Positions 1 to 11,433 of a stretch of DNA of 64,000 nt are shown here, one piece after another. The stretch is from Sindora glabra (lineage: Eukaryota > Streptophyta > Magnoliopsida > Fabales > Fabaceae): NCBI GenBank assembly GCA_020226215.1, contig CM035233.1, positions 19,425,701 to 19,489,700 on the forward strand, written 5' to 3'. A program made the position numbers and the translations under genes. Positions within the stretch are counted from its first letter, which is position 1, and each line of letters starts with the position of its first letter. The notes beneath the pieces are model-generated. The model was not told the DNA's origin and did not search any database. It saw nothing but the letters and a program-made list of their open reading frames with translations.

Positions 1-1540
1 GGAGGAGGTTAGTGTATTTTTTCTCATAAAATAATTATGAGAGTAAGGTTATGAATCATGTGGATAAGTTTCACACTAAATTATTGCTTGTTGCACTGCC
101 AAAGAAGGAGCACATCATAAACTCTCTATAAGCTATGGAATTTTGTGCTTTATGGATTGAAGTGAATGAAAGCGGGCATTACTCATTTGAAAGTATATCC
201 AAGACTTTCTCATAAATTATAGTGAAATTTCATCAAATTTGACTACAGTTTATTCAAAGTTTTACAATACATTTTTTTTCTTTAGGTGACTTTATGTCAT
301 GTTAATTCAATTTTACTTGCATTTGTTTTTAATATAAATACTAATTTAAATTAATAATATATATACACATATGTTAACAATGACTTGTTTCTATTCATGT
401 AACTACGTTAGATGCTGTCGCTGCTTTGCTTCCAGAGCCATCTTCCCAAACTTTGCTTTCATCAGCTTCACTTATTCCTCCTATCCATACACTGTCATCT
501 CAAGTTTGTCCATCATGGGAAGAAGATGCTAATTTTAGAGATATTGGGAAAATCAAGAAAAAATATATCCCTTTAATAGAGAAAGCCATAGCAAAATATC
601 CATCTCTTTGGGCTTGGCGCGATCATCAGAAGCATCAAATGATAATACAATTTGGATACAACTTTTTGGGTGAAATGTTGGAGTTTCTTGCATCAACAAG
701 GTGGAGAGACCTAAATAAAAATAAGAAAGCTGAATTTGACACATTAATTGATGGCTTGGAGACAACTTTTGCCTTTGATATTCAATGGCTTGAGAAAACT
801 CGTGCCATGATTAATCAAGATAGGTTTGATGAGGAAACTATTGATCGTGTGCAGACACTTGAAGTGAAAATGATGGAACAACAAATTAAGGTGGACAATC
901 TATTGAGTCATGTTCAAATAGCTAAAGAAAAGTTGAATAAAACGAAATCGGAACTGAATGCTATTAGAGGTGGAGTAGAAAATTTCAATGACTTCATTGG
1001 ATTTTAGTTTGAATACCAAATTTGTTGCTTGCTTTGTTTCGATAATTTCTTGTATTAAATTAAGTTTCTTATATGATTGTTAAAGAAGAACCCATGATCA
1101 GGTCTTTGGACATAGGTACTTAGTTGTCGCAAATCAATTTTATGGATTATGGAACATGTATTTGTTGGAAAGTAGTGTGTGTGGCAATGTGAACAATAAT
1201 AATAAGGTGGAGAAAAACAAGCTAGATATGTGAGTTGGAAATTTCAATATTTTTGTATTATAACTTATTATTACAAATATCATGCGCACACATAATTTTT
1301 TTAACCACAATTGCACTTTTTTTTCCTCACTCGCCTGTACATTACACGCATTTCTTACACTCAAACAAACTTCATCCCCACATTATTCACACACTTATGC
1401 AATCCTCTTTTGCTTTCACTGTCACAAGATTTTATATTTTATGTTATGTTTTTAATCAATAGAAAGGCCTTGCAATTTATAAGAAAGACAAATAAAGTAA
1501 TAGAAAAATCAGTGCTATAGGTTTTTGACTGCCCTAACTT
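1..1540 (+). repeat. Left unit of a tandem segmental duplication
   Basis: Non-coding sequence on both sides of the exon also matches the right unit at about 7250-9235. Upstream, the stretch around 30-150 aligns with about 7285-7435 (shared AATAATTATGA and TAAGCTRTGG blocks). Downstream, TTTAGTTTGAAT, AAGAACCCA and ATCATGGAACAT-like blocks recur in the same order up to about 1520 and 9215. This is a DNA-level duplication including intron and 3' flank, not a retrocopy. The left unit ends where copia-derived sequence begins, near 1530-1540. Confidence 0.75.
411..1007 (+). CDS. Terminal exon of a plant coiled-coil protein gene (left tandem copy, partial)
   Basis: An open frame runs to TAG at 1005-1007. 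It has no sensible ATG: the first codons follow a splice-acceptor-like TTAG at 407-410 and read DAVAALLPEPSS, so this is best taken as a last exon whose upstream exons lie left of the window. About 199 residues are encoded. A charged region is followed by a helical block (EMLEFLASTRWRDL, then DTLIDGLETTFAFDIQWLEK), a C-terminal coiled coil rich in E/K/L (about residues 140-185), and the tail NDFIGF. This helix-plus-coiled-coil layout resembles C-terminal modules of plant REM-type B3 proteins, PEARLI-4-like proteins and DUF724 proteins; I cannot tell which. Function is unknown. A degraded second copy lies at 7973-8572. That a coding exon exists is fairly sure; the family assignment is weak. Confidence 0.6.
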   Translation, partial: DAVAALLPEPSSQTLLSSASLIPPIHTLSSQVCPSWEEDANFRDIGKIKKKYIPLIEKAIAKYPSLWAWRDHQKHQMIIQFGYNFLGEMLEFLASTRWRDLNKNKKAEFDTLIDGLETTFAFDIQWLEKTRAMINQDRFDEETIDRVQTLEVKMMEQQIKVDNLLSHVQIAKEKLNKTKSELNAIRGGVENFNDFIGF

Positions 1541-1816
1541 GACAATCAAAGGTCGGATGCATTTAATACAATTAATGATTTTTATGTGCCAAATTCATTT
1601 AATCATCAACTTGTCCACAAGACTACTTTTTCATTTTATAAAATTTGGCTAAACCACTTGCATATTAATAGCTAGTCTTCTTAATTTCCACTTTGCAACT
1701 TGATTTACGAGTACTTAATTTCATATAAGGCTAGCCTTCTACTAGCAACTTAAACACTAGTTTTGTCAACTTTAACAGCTGCTGGTTGTTTGGTGAAAAA
1801 GTCAACGACCTTTAAT

Positions 1817-3090
1817 ATTTCCCCCATGTACAATCATTCCAAATATTAATAGCAATCTTTGAAAGTCTTTTGTTTTCAATACTTCAGTGAAAATTTTAGC
1901 AATTTATTCTATTAATATCACATGCATATACTCAATTTCTTTTGAAGTGATTTGCTCCTTAATGAAATGAAATCACACATCAATATGCTTTAATCTTTCA
2001 TGGTGTACTAGGTTTTTTGCAAACACAATTATTGATTTATTTTCAACAAAAATTTGAGTTGCTTCTTTTGGTAGCACTTGTAACTCTTCTATTAATCTCT
2101 TTAACCATAGTGCATGGCAAATATAAGAACATGTTGCAACATATTCTGCTTCACAAATTAATAAAGTAATAATTGATTGTTTGTTTGAATACCAAGTAAA
2201 AGTTGTATCTCTAAAATATAACATAAATCTAATAGTACTTCTTTCAACTTAAGTTCCAACTCAATCACTATCATTGAAATCCATAATCTTCAAATTCTTA
2301 TTTGTTGGATAAAATAAGTTATAACAAGTTGTATCTTCTAAATAAATCAATATCCTTTTTGCAACTTGAAGTGTGACAATATGCGATTTTCCATATAACA
2401 AATCAATAACCTTACTCCATATATGATATATGGCCTTATCTAAGTTAAATATGTTAAACTATCAATTAGACTTATAATAGGTTGGATTGATTTCTTTTTC
2501 TCTACCTTCTTTGGTTAACTTGCAACCAACTTCAATGTGACTATTGGATGATAGTTTTCTATGTGAAATTTCTTCAAAAACTCTTATATATATTTTATTT
2601 GAGAAATAAACCTTCATTCATTGTTTTACTTCCCTTCAATGTTAACAAAATAAGCTTTTTGACTTGGAATTCAATGCACGCTCATATGGACATTTGATGA
2701 ACCATTTTGAATAAAGTATGCCTCAATTCTTGAATTTCACACTCTCAATGCTTGCTTGAATTCATGCAAGGCTCATTTTAACTTGTACACTTTATCCTTT
2801 CGAGGGGGTTTTGTAGCATATAAACCTCCCTTTTGAGATAATTATTTAAAAATGCAGATTTTATATCCATTTGACAAACTTTCCAACTTTTCAATGTTGC
2901 TAAAGCAATCAACAATTTGATAATCTCCAATCTTGCTATAAGTTCAAAGATTTCTTCATAATCGATTCCTTGTTATTGTTTGTACCATTTCACAATAAGC
3001 CTTGCCTTATGCTTGTTAACATCTCCATCAAAATTTTCTTTTTGTTTTGGAAATTCATTTGACTCTACTTGATTTATGATTTTAGGAAGT
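1817..3090 (-). pseudogene. Degraded Ty1/copia reverse transcriptase-RNase H
   Basis: Reading the minus strand from about 3090 downward gives a recognisable copia RT with stops and gaps: HKARLIVKWY, then GIDYEEIF, then QMDIKSAFLN (the usual MDVKSAFLNG), then KREVYMLQNP. From 2224 to 1973 an open stretch shows RNase H motifs: TWYSNKQSI, CEAEYVA, ALWLKRLIEEL, NKSIIVFAKN and LKHID. The usual C-terminal IFT..LKT-like tail follows near 1880. At about 1817-1830 the minus strand carries a purine tract (GGGGGAAAT) in the position of a polypurine tract, so the remaining 270 bp to about 1540 may be an eroded 3' LTR. Gag and integrase are not seen. This element is dead and separate from the copia at 20-29 kb. 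Confidence 0.85.
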
Positions 3091-4920
3091 AACGTGAGCT
3101 CTCAAGTGTTGCTCTTTGATAGAATTGATTACTTCTTTCATTGTTTCCCTAAATTTATCTTCTTGACTCACTATTTTGGAATGTTAACCTATTCTAACTC
3201 CTAATCAATCTTATGTAAATAGTTTTTAATCCTACTAGTTAGATTTAAAGATTTGAGTTTGTGGAGCTTTATGGACTTTTGAAAAAATATGAGACTTTTT
3301 TAGAAGATCTATTTCAAATCTTCACCTATAAGTTAGAATAGGATTATTTGAGTAAAAATTCTTAAGAAATTAGTCGATATAATAAACTAATATCTTTTGA
3401 ATGATTTTTCCCTAAAAGATAACCTCAATGTGTTTGAAGCTCAGAAGAAGATATAATTCATGTTTCTTCAAGGAAACAACTTCAAAATTCCTTAATAGTA
3501 AAGGTGAGTATCATCTATTTGATTCATAGATTCCACTTTAAATTTTTGACATATATGTTTATATATAATGATGAGTTGGAATTATATATATATGTGGTGA
3601 ACTTGGGGAAAATTTTTCATATATATGTTTATATACAATTGTGAGTTGGAATTATATATGTATATATGAAGAACTTAGGGAACTTAAGGATGTTTTTGTG
3701 GTTGATATGTGAAAATGAATCTTGGTGGGATGCTTTGAGATGGAAATCGGTAGTTGAGCTATTAGTCTAAAGAAGTAACGTCGTTTAGCAAGTTCAGGTG
3801 TGTTCTTAAAAATATGAATTTCTTGTAAATGGGATGGAACATCTACTAATTACTTTGGACAAGATTGTTAAACTTGGAAAAGGGTAAACGAGTCATGTAT
3901 AAGGCAAACTAAACAATACCTCAAACTTGACATAGCATTGTGGTTTCACTAAATACTAGTCAATATTTTCCATATAACACGAACAAGAATATCGAAATTA
4001 AGATCTCCATTAGAAAATTTAGAAACTTGACACATATGGCTAAACTCTTCCCCCTCCCCCTTTTCAAATTTCATAACCTAACACCTCAATATTTAATACC
4101 AAAATTTTCTTGAAGATAATCCTGATAATAAATGAATCATAACTCTTGAAGGGAATAATGAAATTGAGATCCATAAAAAGATTTAAAAGTTAGAATCAAA
4201 ATTTGGTGGCTAAATTACACCCCCAAAATTTCTAATTTAATTTTAAAGATGTCCCTAGTGTTGTCTTGGGTAGCCCTAATGAGAATTTTGAAATAGGAAA
4301 TCATATAAACTTTGAGTGAAACTAGTCATTTAGGGAACATATGGAAATTTAAGGACCATAACATTTTTCAATAATTCTTAAAAATTTTTAGAGCTTTAGT
4401 CTAAAACGAGAATTAACTAATAATTCAACAAAGTTGAGACAATTACCATAAAAAGAGATGGGTAGGGACATATGAAAGTCTTAATTTGTGATCTTAAGAC
4501 ATATAGAAGTTAAGAAAAGAATGCAGAAGGATAATTGGGGAATCGAAACCTATCATTTCCTAAAAATAGAGAACCCGTGAATTATGATAAGGAAGTTATT
4601 ATATATGTTGATGTACGAAATATGATTTTCAATGTTGTGCATTAAGTTCTCTAGTGACTGAGATCATGACACCTAACAATGAATGAGATACTTCACATAT
4701 GTACAATTGTGTGGAAGATGCTATGCACTTCTATGGTGCATGTGCTTGTTATTGATGTGGCATCGTGTGACTTAAGGCGAGTGTGCCATTGACTAATAAA
4801 TGATATTGTTACTGTGAATTGCTCTTGAAATAACATAAATTCAATTCAAGAAAAATTGGTAACAAACAAACCATAAAATTAATTTAAATGTAAACCAACT
4901 TTTAAATAATGAACATTTAA
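3091..4920. other. AT-rich stretch without a recognisable gene
   Basis: I see no coding motif here on either strand. The only clear structure is the 70-bp tandem duplication at 3541-3680, listed separately. The rest may be eroded mobile DNA or intron/intergenic sequence of the right tandem gene copy. Confidence 0.5.
3541..3680. repeat. Two-copy tandem repeat, period about 70 bp
   Basis: AATTTTTGACATATATGTTT at 3541 is matched by AATTTTTCATATATATGTTT at 3611. Both are followed by GAGTTGGAATTATATAT and then by GAACTT.GGG. The copies differ at several sites. Confidence 0.75.
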
Positions 4921-4940
4921 AAGTTCACATGGCAGTGCAG

Positions 4941-5043
4941 AGGCTGCAACTACAACTATGGCTGATAACTCAGCTTCAAAATCAGAAAAAAAAAACTGAT
5001 GATGCATTTTATCAAGGCAAAGTGAACATAGAAGATCATTCAG
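4941..5043 (+). pseudogene. Candidate upstream exon of the right tandem gene copy
   Basis: The segment begins after an acceptor-like GCAG (4937-4940) and ends at TCAG before GTAAAA (5044). It reads EAATTTMADNSASKSEKK, then enters a run of ten A (4986-4995) that throws the frame into a stop. With nine A the frame would continue through TDDAFYQGKVNIEDHS to the donor, and the phase would match the next candidate exon at 5370. This is consistent with a slippage frameshift in a once-coding exon. The protein is not recognised. Assignment to the same gene as 7973-8572 is inferred from order, strand and spacing. Confidence 0.4.
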
Positions 5044-5369
5044 GTAAAATATTTTACCTTCATCTAATAATAATTAGTTTTCATATTCTTTTCCATATAC
5101 TACTTCTAGATATGTTTATTAATTTTTTAAAAAAACGATTCAATACTTTTTTATATAACTTTTGTGATAGAATTGTATAAAATCTGTTTAAAAAGTTGTA
5201 AGAAAATCTTGCATAACTCATCCAAAAAAAATATTAATAATTTTCTAGCATTTTTATTTAATTTTTGTAACTTTATAAATCTATAGTTGCTTACAATCAA
5301 TTTTTCCTTTTGTGTCCACCATAATATCCAGGTTTTCCTTTTTTTTTTCCCTCTGCTGATATCCTGCAG

Positions 5370-5444
5370 GGTCGTCCGCAAATGTGATTTCATCAGTGGA
5401 AGAATGTGCAACTTTTAATGAAACATTCACGTGCTGCTATCAAA
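5370..5444 (+). pseudogene. Second candidate upstream exon of the right tandem gene copy
   Basis: The segment is preceded by a pyrimidine-rich tract and CCTGCAG (to 5369) and followed by GTAATTT (5445). In the phase left by the previous candidate exon it reads GSSANVISSVEECATFNE, then TFTCCYQ, without a stop. Splice sites and phase agree, which is why it is listed. The product is not recognised, and expression is unproven. Confidence 0.4.
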
Positions 5445-5575
5445 GTAATTTAATTTTTACCAATATTTTCATCTCTTCTGTTGTTTGGTCGTTTCATCTG
5501 CACTTGCTCTTGAAAGACGCACTGTGGCAACTTTAACTTCGATAGCTTTTGGTTTGAGATCTGTATCTCTTTTAA

Positions 5576-5845
5576 GAGTAAATTTTCATTTTTATCTCTC
5601 TGAAATTCAATATTTCTCACTTTCATTTTTATAAAATATTTTATATTAATTTTATACTTATGAATATTTATTAGTTTAATTTTATTCTTTTATTAGTGTT
5701 CATGCAAAAAGTAATTTACTCAATTTTATCCATCTAAGAATGGATTTGAACAAATTAATATTTTACATGAATAAAATTGATATAATATATTTCATCGGAA
5801 TAAAAGTGAAAAAAAAATCATAGAAACCAAAAGGAGGGTTTACTC
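5576..5845. mobile_element. Palindromic MITE, about 270 bp
   Basis: The left end GAGTAAATTTTCATTTTTA and right end ...GGGTTTACTC form imperfect terminal inverted repeats, and the interior is a long imperfect palindrome (AAATATTTTATATTAATTTT matched in reverse by TTGATATAATATATTT). The flanks CTCTTTTAA (left) and CTCCTTTAA (right) agree at 8 of 9 positions. That is what a 9-bp Mutator-type target duplication would look like. The same family is present at 7487-7768. Confidence 0.65.
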
Positions 5846-7250
5846 CTCCTTTAATTACAATCCATTCGCATTAGTTCCATCCAGTTATATGGCTGCATTT
5901 GTGTATATTTTATATTTTCTTGAGTCGATATATTTGTAAAAACAAAGTTACATATTGACAGTTAAATGAAAAAAATTACATTAACACATTAATTACCTTA
6001 ATTTTTATTTTAATTTAGAGATACGTTAATCACTCCTTGATGAATGACGTGTTGGAAGAGAAAGAAGATGAAGAAGCAAGAACAGAGAAGAGAGAAGACA
6101 ATGCTCCTCTGCTACTCTTGTTCTTTACTTCATTTTCTTTGTACCTAACCTATAACTATTTATGTTAAAAATATTCATTTTATCAAAATAAAAATCATTT
6201 TAGTTCATTTGTAAATGAATCCTAAGGGTAAAAATTAATATTAAAAAAATGATTCAGTCTTTTAATAGATTCTTTTTTTAATTTGAAACACATTAAAAAT
6301 GCATATAATTCAATTGAGGAATAGATTTTGATAGTAATTATAAGGAATAAAATTGAAAAAAAATACACTGATATCCTTAAAGTATTTGAAAATTACAATC
6401 ATATCCTCTTTAATTTGAAAACCTACACTGACATTTCTTCTAATTGTGAAACCCATTACACATAAACTCATTAAATTTTTAGTTATTTTTCTGTTAAAAC
6501 AGTAATTTCCGCTTAGTCAATAGTATTATTTGAATAATTATCACCACAAACAACCTTTTAAGATTTAAACTCTCTTGTATGTAATTTTCTATCTAAATGA
6601 AGTGTCTGAGACCAAAATTTCACATAAATGATAATTTGCGCATATTCTAGTTTTATTCGGTGGAAAAAATCAAGCAAAAGTGACTTTACAACAAAAAATT
6701 ATTTTTACTATACAAGGAAAAAAAAAGAGCTTACATCTAAGAAATAAACTTTGAAAATTGTGTTCATGTATAAGAAATTATCAAAAAAAAAAATTGTGCT
6801 TACCTAAAAAATAAATAAAACACATTGTACATTTAACAAATCAGGCAAAAATGTTGTAAGCAAATATAAAAGGTTTCTGTGCTAAACCAAAAAAATTATA
6901 ATAAATAAAATACAATAATCCAAGAAGAAAAAAAAAGTAGATCGGAGAATTGTATTATAACCTTAACACTTGATTTCCTTTAGTAAAATTTGATTTTTTT
7001 CCTTCGGATTTTGTTGTTTGTAATGAGAGAGAAAAACATAAAGCTACATATATTTTGTGTTAATTTCCAGTTAGGTTGACAAAAGGCTGCTACTACTATG
7101 AGGATAATATTTTAATTGAATATTATTTGAAAAATCTTACTTTTGACTTAACAAACAAATATTTAAGGAATATTTTGTTATGTTCCTAAAAGAATATGCT
7201 TAGTTTGGGGTAAAGTGTAAGACTCTAAACTTGAAAGGAAGCCAGTGCAA
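5846..7250. other. AT-rich intron or intergenic sequence, no gene seen
   Basis: This lies between the candidate exon at 5370 and the right duplication unit, so it may be intron of the right gene copy. Only low-complexity A/T runs are visible. No conserved protein motif was recognised on either strand. Confidence 0.5.
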
Positions 7251-7486
7251 TTTTCGTATAATTCAAAAAAGAATAATATATTTTTTTCAAAAAATAATTA
7301 TGAAAGTAAAATTACAAATCAAACAGATAAATTTGCACGAAATTAATTGAATTAACGTGTTGCGCGCTAATTGCTTTCCCAGAAGTGGTAGCACACCATA
7401 CATTCTCACTGTAAGCTGTGGGATCTAAAGTTTTATGGCTCTCAACAATAGGAGGTGCTCCATGCACCGCCCCTTTGAAACTACAT

Positions 7487-7496
7487 GAGTAAAGCC

Positions 7497-7563
<67 letters not shown>

Positions 7564-7768
7564 GTGAAATTCATCTCTTTATTTTTTCTATTTGTAAAAT
7601 ATTTTGTATTAATTTTATTCTAATAAAATATTAATTTGTCCTAATCCAAAAAGGATAAAACTGAACAAATTAATATTTCATAGAAACAAAATTAATACAA
7701 AATATTTCACAAAAAAGAAAAAAATGAGGAAAAGTAAATTCCATAAAGACAAAAATGAAAATTTACTC
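7487..7768. mobile_element. MITE of the 5576 family, expanded by an (ATT)n tract
   Basis: The left end is GAGTAAAGCC and the right end GACAAAAATGAAAATTTACTC, whose reverse complement begins GAGTAAATTTTCATTTTT as in the MITE at 5576. Internally, AAAATATTTTGTATTAATTT is repeated in inverted orientation. About 21 ATT triplets fill 7501-7563. The sequence is absent from the equivalent position of the left duplication unit, which supports insertion after the duplication. No clear target duplication is left. Confidence 0.6.
7501..7563 (+). repeat. (ATT)n microsatellite, about 21 units
   Basis: Uninterrupted ATT triplets inside the MITE; likely to vary in length between individuals. Confidence 0.95.
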
Positions 7769-7972
7769 AAAGTGCGTATGTGACTTTCCTTTAAATTGAA
7801 GTAAAACTCTATTGAATATGAGTACATTTCATTGAAAGTTTTACATAAATTTTTTCTTTAACTTTATCTCTTGTTATTGAACTTTATTTGCATTAATTTC
7901 TAATACAAATACTAATTAATAATGAATATTTTATGTATATATTATCAATAACTTGTAATTGTTCATATTCCT

Positions 7973-8572
7973 ATGCTAAATTGTATCCCTGGTTCACTTC
8001 CTATGTCATCATTTGAAACTTTGTTTTCATTAGCTTCACATCTCCCTGCTGTTCACACACCGTCATCTCAGGTTGGCCAATTACTAGAAGAATATGCTAA
8101 TTTTAGGGATAATGGGGCAATCAAGAAAAATCAGATTCCTTTATTGGAGGTGGCCATAACAAAGTATGCTTCCCTTTGGAGTTGACATGATCATCATAAA
8201 CTCAAACATCTGAAGAATATACTATTTGGATATGACATTTTAGGTGAAATGTTAGAGTTTCTTGTATTAATAAGGTGGAGAGACATGATTGAAGATAAGA
8301 AAGCTGAATTTGAATCTTCAATTTATGAATTGAAAACAACTTGTACATTTAATATTTAGTGATTTGAGAAAACTCGTACTTTGATTAAACAAAGCAGGTT
8401 TGATAAGAAAATTATTGAACATATGCAAACACTAGACATGCAAGTGAAGGAACAACAAATTGAGATAGAAAATCTATTAAGTCATGTCCAAATGGCTACA
8501 ACAAAGTTGAATATAATGAAATCAGAATTAGATAATATTAGAGGTGGAGCTTATGACTTTATTGGATTTTAG
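7973..8572 (+). pseudogene. Terminal exon of the coiled-coil gene (right tandem copy, disrupted)
   Basis: The translation is collinear with the exon at 411-1007: EEYANFRDNGAIKKNQIPLL matches EEDANFRDIGKIKKKYIPLI, and the coiled-coil end LLSHVQMATTKLN...ELDNIRGG with tail DFIGF matches LLSHVQIAKEKLN...ELNAIRGG. The frame is kept throughout but is interrupted by TGA at 8183-8185, where the left copy has a coding codon, and by TAG-TGA at 8357-8362. The acceptor seen in the left copy is also lost: the aligned bases read TATGCTAAATTG. With the A-run frameshift in its candidate upstream exon, this copy looks non-functional. Two open pieces remain, 7973-8182 and 8381-8572. Confidence 0.8.
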
Positions 8573-9235
8573 TTTGAATGTCAATTTTGTTGCTTGCATT
8601 GGTTTGATCTTTTCTTGCATTAAGTTGTTTATATTATTGTTAAATAAGAACCCACGATCAAGCCTTTGATTATAGATACTTTAATTGCTGCAAACCAATT
8701 ATATAGATCATGGAACATATATTTATTGGAAAATAGTGTCACACATTGTGCATAAAAATAATAATGGAGAAAAAAATATATGAGTTGGGAATTTCAACAT
8801 CCTTATATGATAATTTACTATTACAAATATCACTCTCATAATCGAAAGCTTTTACTACAAGTGATAATATTGCTTGGAAGCCATGTTCTTCCCCATATGG
8901 GAGGCTTGATCTCATAACTTTATATATATGTATTTAATAATTTAACTACTTACTGCTAATAATAACAAAAAAAATCCTCATAATTTTTTTCACTTAAGAT
9001 TGCACTCTATATTTTTCCTCACTTGCTTTCACATTACAGATATTTCTTAATCTCAAACAAACTTTCTCACCACTTTATGCACACACTTACACGACCTTCT
9101 TCGGCTTTTATTATCTCAAGCTTTTCTGTTGTATGTTATGTATCTAATCCATGGAAAGGTCTTCAATTTGTAGGCAAGAAAGACAAATGAAGTTGTAGGA
9201 AACCCACTCCTATAGGTACTTGGCTGTTAATCAAT

Positions 9236-10100
9236 TTAAATCTGTTATAGATTTTATTTTTTTACTGTTTATGCAAAGAAAAAAAAGGGCATTAAAGGGT
9301 CCTTGCAAACTTTATAAGGAAAAATTGTTGCGATGAACCCTTGAGTCAAGTTACAAATTTTCATGAAAGTTTACTATAAAAATGATATAATTCGTTATTT
9401 TTGTAAATTTTATTACAATTTTAGTATAAAATTTATCCATGTGTATAAATTTTATGTGCAATAAATACATATTATTCAAAATTGCAACAAGAAATTTTTT
9501 AGAAAATTTTAGATATGTATAAAAAATTGTAATATTTAATGAAAAAGATATAAAAATTTGAGTTAAAAAAAACATAACTTTTAATAAAAGTTTGCAATAT
9601 TATCTTCTAAAACATAAAATTAGAAAAAAGTGTAAAAAATTATTATCAATATATAATTTCTAAATTATAAATATTTTTGTATTTTTTTGTTAAAAAATGG
9701 AGTTTTTATAATAAAATGAGAAAATTTTTTAAAAACATTTTGATACAACTTTAAATGATGAAATTATAATTTTATATGTATTTGCTTTGCATAAAATTTA
9801 CACAAAAGTATAATTATATAAAAATTGCAAGAATTTATATATAACATTGCAATTTCTCTATTAAATTTCCATAAAAAGTTTAAAATTTTTAAGTGCATAT
9901 CAAAATATTATCCTTGAAAACAAGTATTAATTGTTTGATTCGTAATTGTTGTTGAGAAAAATGTTATAAAATTTCTAGTTAAGTTTTTATGTTGTTACAC
10001 ATAAAACAATATATATACAAAAGGTGAGGATGAAACATACTTGAAGTAATACAAAAGAAGGAAAATTACAACCTGCAATGTAAGCAGAAGATTATGAGAC
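9236..10100. other. Very AT-rich stretch, no gene seen
   Basis: Mostly long A/T runs with weak internal similarity between segments (AAAATT.TTATA blocks). The open frame on the minus strand at 9351-9575 has the composition of random AT sequence and is not supported. Confidence 0.5.
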
Positions 10101-10102
10101 GA

Positions 10103-10261
10103 CTAAGAACTGACTAACTTCCTTAGGCGGAACCAGTGGCAGCTTGTGCCTTTTCCCATGTATGCTTTTACCAGAGCACCCATTGTCGTTTGCTGTGAGA
10201 TCATCGTATCAAAGAATGTGCTGTCAGATATACGGGCTGTACATGCAATGCAGCCTCCGTC
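10103..10261 (-). CDS. Unrecognised candidate terminal exon
   Basis: In a GC-richer island the minus strand encodes DGGCIACTARISDSTFFD, then TMISQQTTMGALVKAYMG, then KGTSCHWFRLRKLVSS and TAG (10103-10105). Amino-acid composition and codon use look like a real plant exon rather than AT-rich background, and the stop is followed by AT-rich sequence as at a gene's 3' end. I do not recognise the protein. Upstream exons would lie at higher coordinates on the minus strand, where the Harbinger element starts at 11.24 kb. It could be an orphan exon or a fragment carried by a transposon. Confidence 0.3.
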   Translation of the reverse strand, partial: DGGCIACTARISDSTFFDTMISQQTTMGALVKAYMGKGTSCHWFRLRKLVSS

Positions 10262-11240
10262 CGTTCTCGTTATGTCTTATTCTGGTAAGGAGACAAATTA
10301 TAGTAGTTGAGTATATCATTAAATTTAGTTATTAATATGTTAAATTTAATTTTTAAAAAAATAAATTTAATATATAATCAAATAATATATCATTATATTA
10401 TTATATTATTGATATACCATATTTTCTTCCAACTGTAAGTATTTTTAAGTCGATCAATAATTCTAATGCAAACGTTAATTTTAGCAATTATAGTATAGTA
10501 TAATGATATGATATGATGATGATAATTCATAATCATATCATATTATTATTGTTTTATTACATGAGATAAAAATTAAACAAAGTAATTTTATTTATCTTAA
10601 AAAAAAGACCTCAGTTCTAAAATATATATCCCTCACGGCCAATTCTATGATGCTTTAACTAGCATGAATGTCTTGATCTTGTGGCATAATCTGAACCATT
10701 GATTTATTTTAATAAATATATATATGGTTTTAATTGGAGAGTAGATTACTCATATATAGCATGTGAATGTATATTTTTCAAAATGCATCATTATTATAAT
10801 TATTTAAAAATGTAACCCATCCTTAACGGGCTGAACTCAAATAAAATGACAACAAACTTCAAACTTATGCTAATAGTTTCATACATAGATTTTGAAGATT
10901 ATCGAATGAAAGTGGGCCTTTATAATTATCTATTAATTATCGTGCCTTATCTCTAATAAGCCATTAAAATGAATGAAAATCATTTTATCTTTAACAGCAA
11001 GTTTAAGCCCATCAGCAGTAAGCTTAAGCTCTTAAAAATAATTTTGTTTTAGCAAGAATTAATGTCTTATCCAAATTTAGTTAGAATTCAATTAAAAAAT
11101 TTTTAATAAAAAAATAAAAATAATACACCCAATATAATAAAAGATATTAATTTTATAGATTATACTTTTAATTTAAATTTTATATTTAAATGAAAGAAAT
11201 TGTTTATTATGAGAAAAATTATAATCATCCAATTTCTTTA
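10262..11240. other. AT-rich spacer, no gene seen
   Basis: Sequence between the unrecognised exon and the left end of the Harbinger element. No coding motif recognised. Confidence 0.5.
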
Positions 11241-11433
11241 ACGGTGTGTTTGGTTCCATAGAAAAGTGGGAAGAAGAGAAATTACGAGGAGAAAATGGGG
11301 TAGAATTTACTATTTTCCCCCATTTGGCTATAGAAGAAATAATGGGAGAAGGAAAAAATATTGAAAAGTGGTGTGGGTCCCACTGAAAAAATTTCTCCTC
11401 AGACATGAGGAGAAATTTGCATAGAGAACCAAG

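Larger units (their letters stand above)
7250..9235 (+). repeat. Right unit of the tandem segmental duplication
   Basis: Homologous to 1-1540 across 5' flank, exon and 3' flank. It is longer because the MITE-like sequence with the ATT microsatellite (7487-7768) lies in the 5' part where the left unit has none. Confidence 0.75.

Noticed and set aside
553..765. Minus-strand open frame opposite the coiled-coil exon
   Set aside because: It is antisense to a better supported exon and shows no motif.
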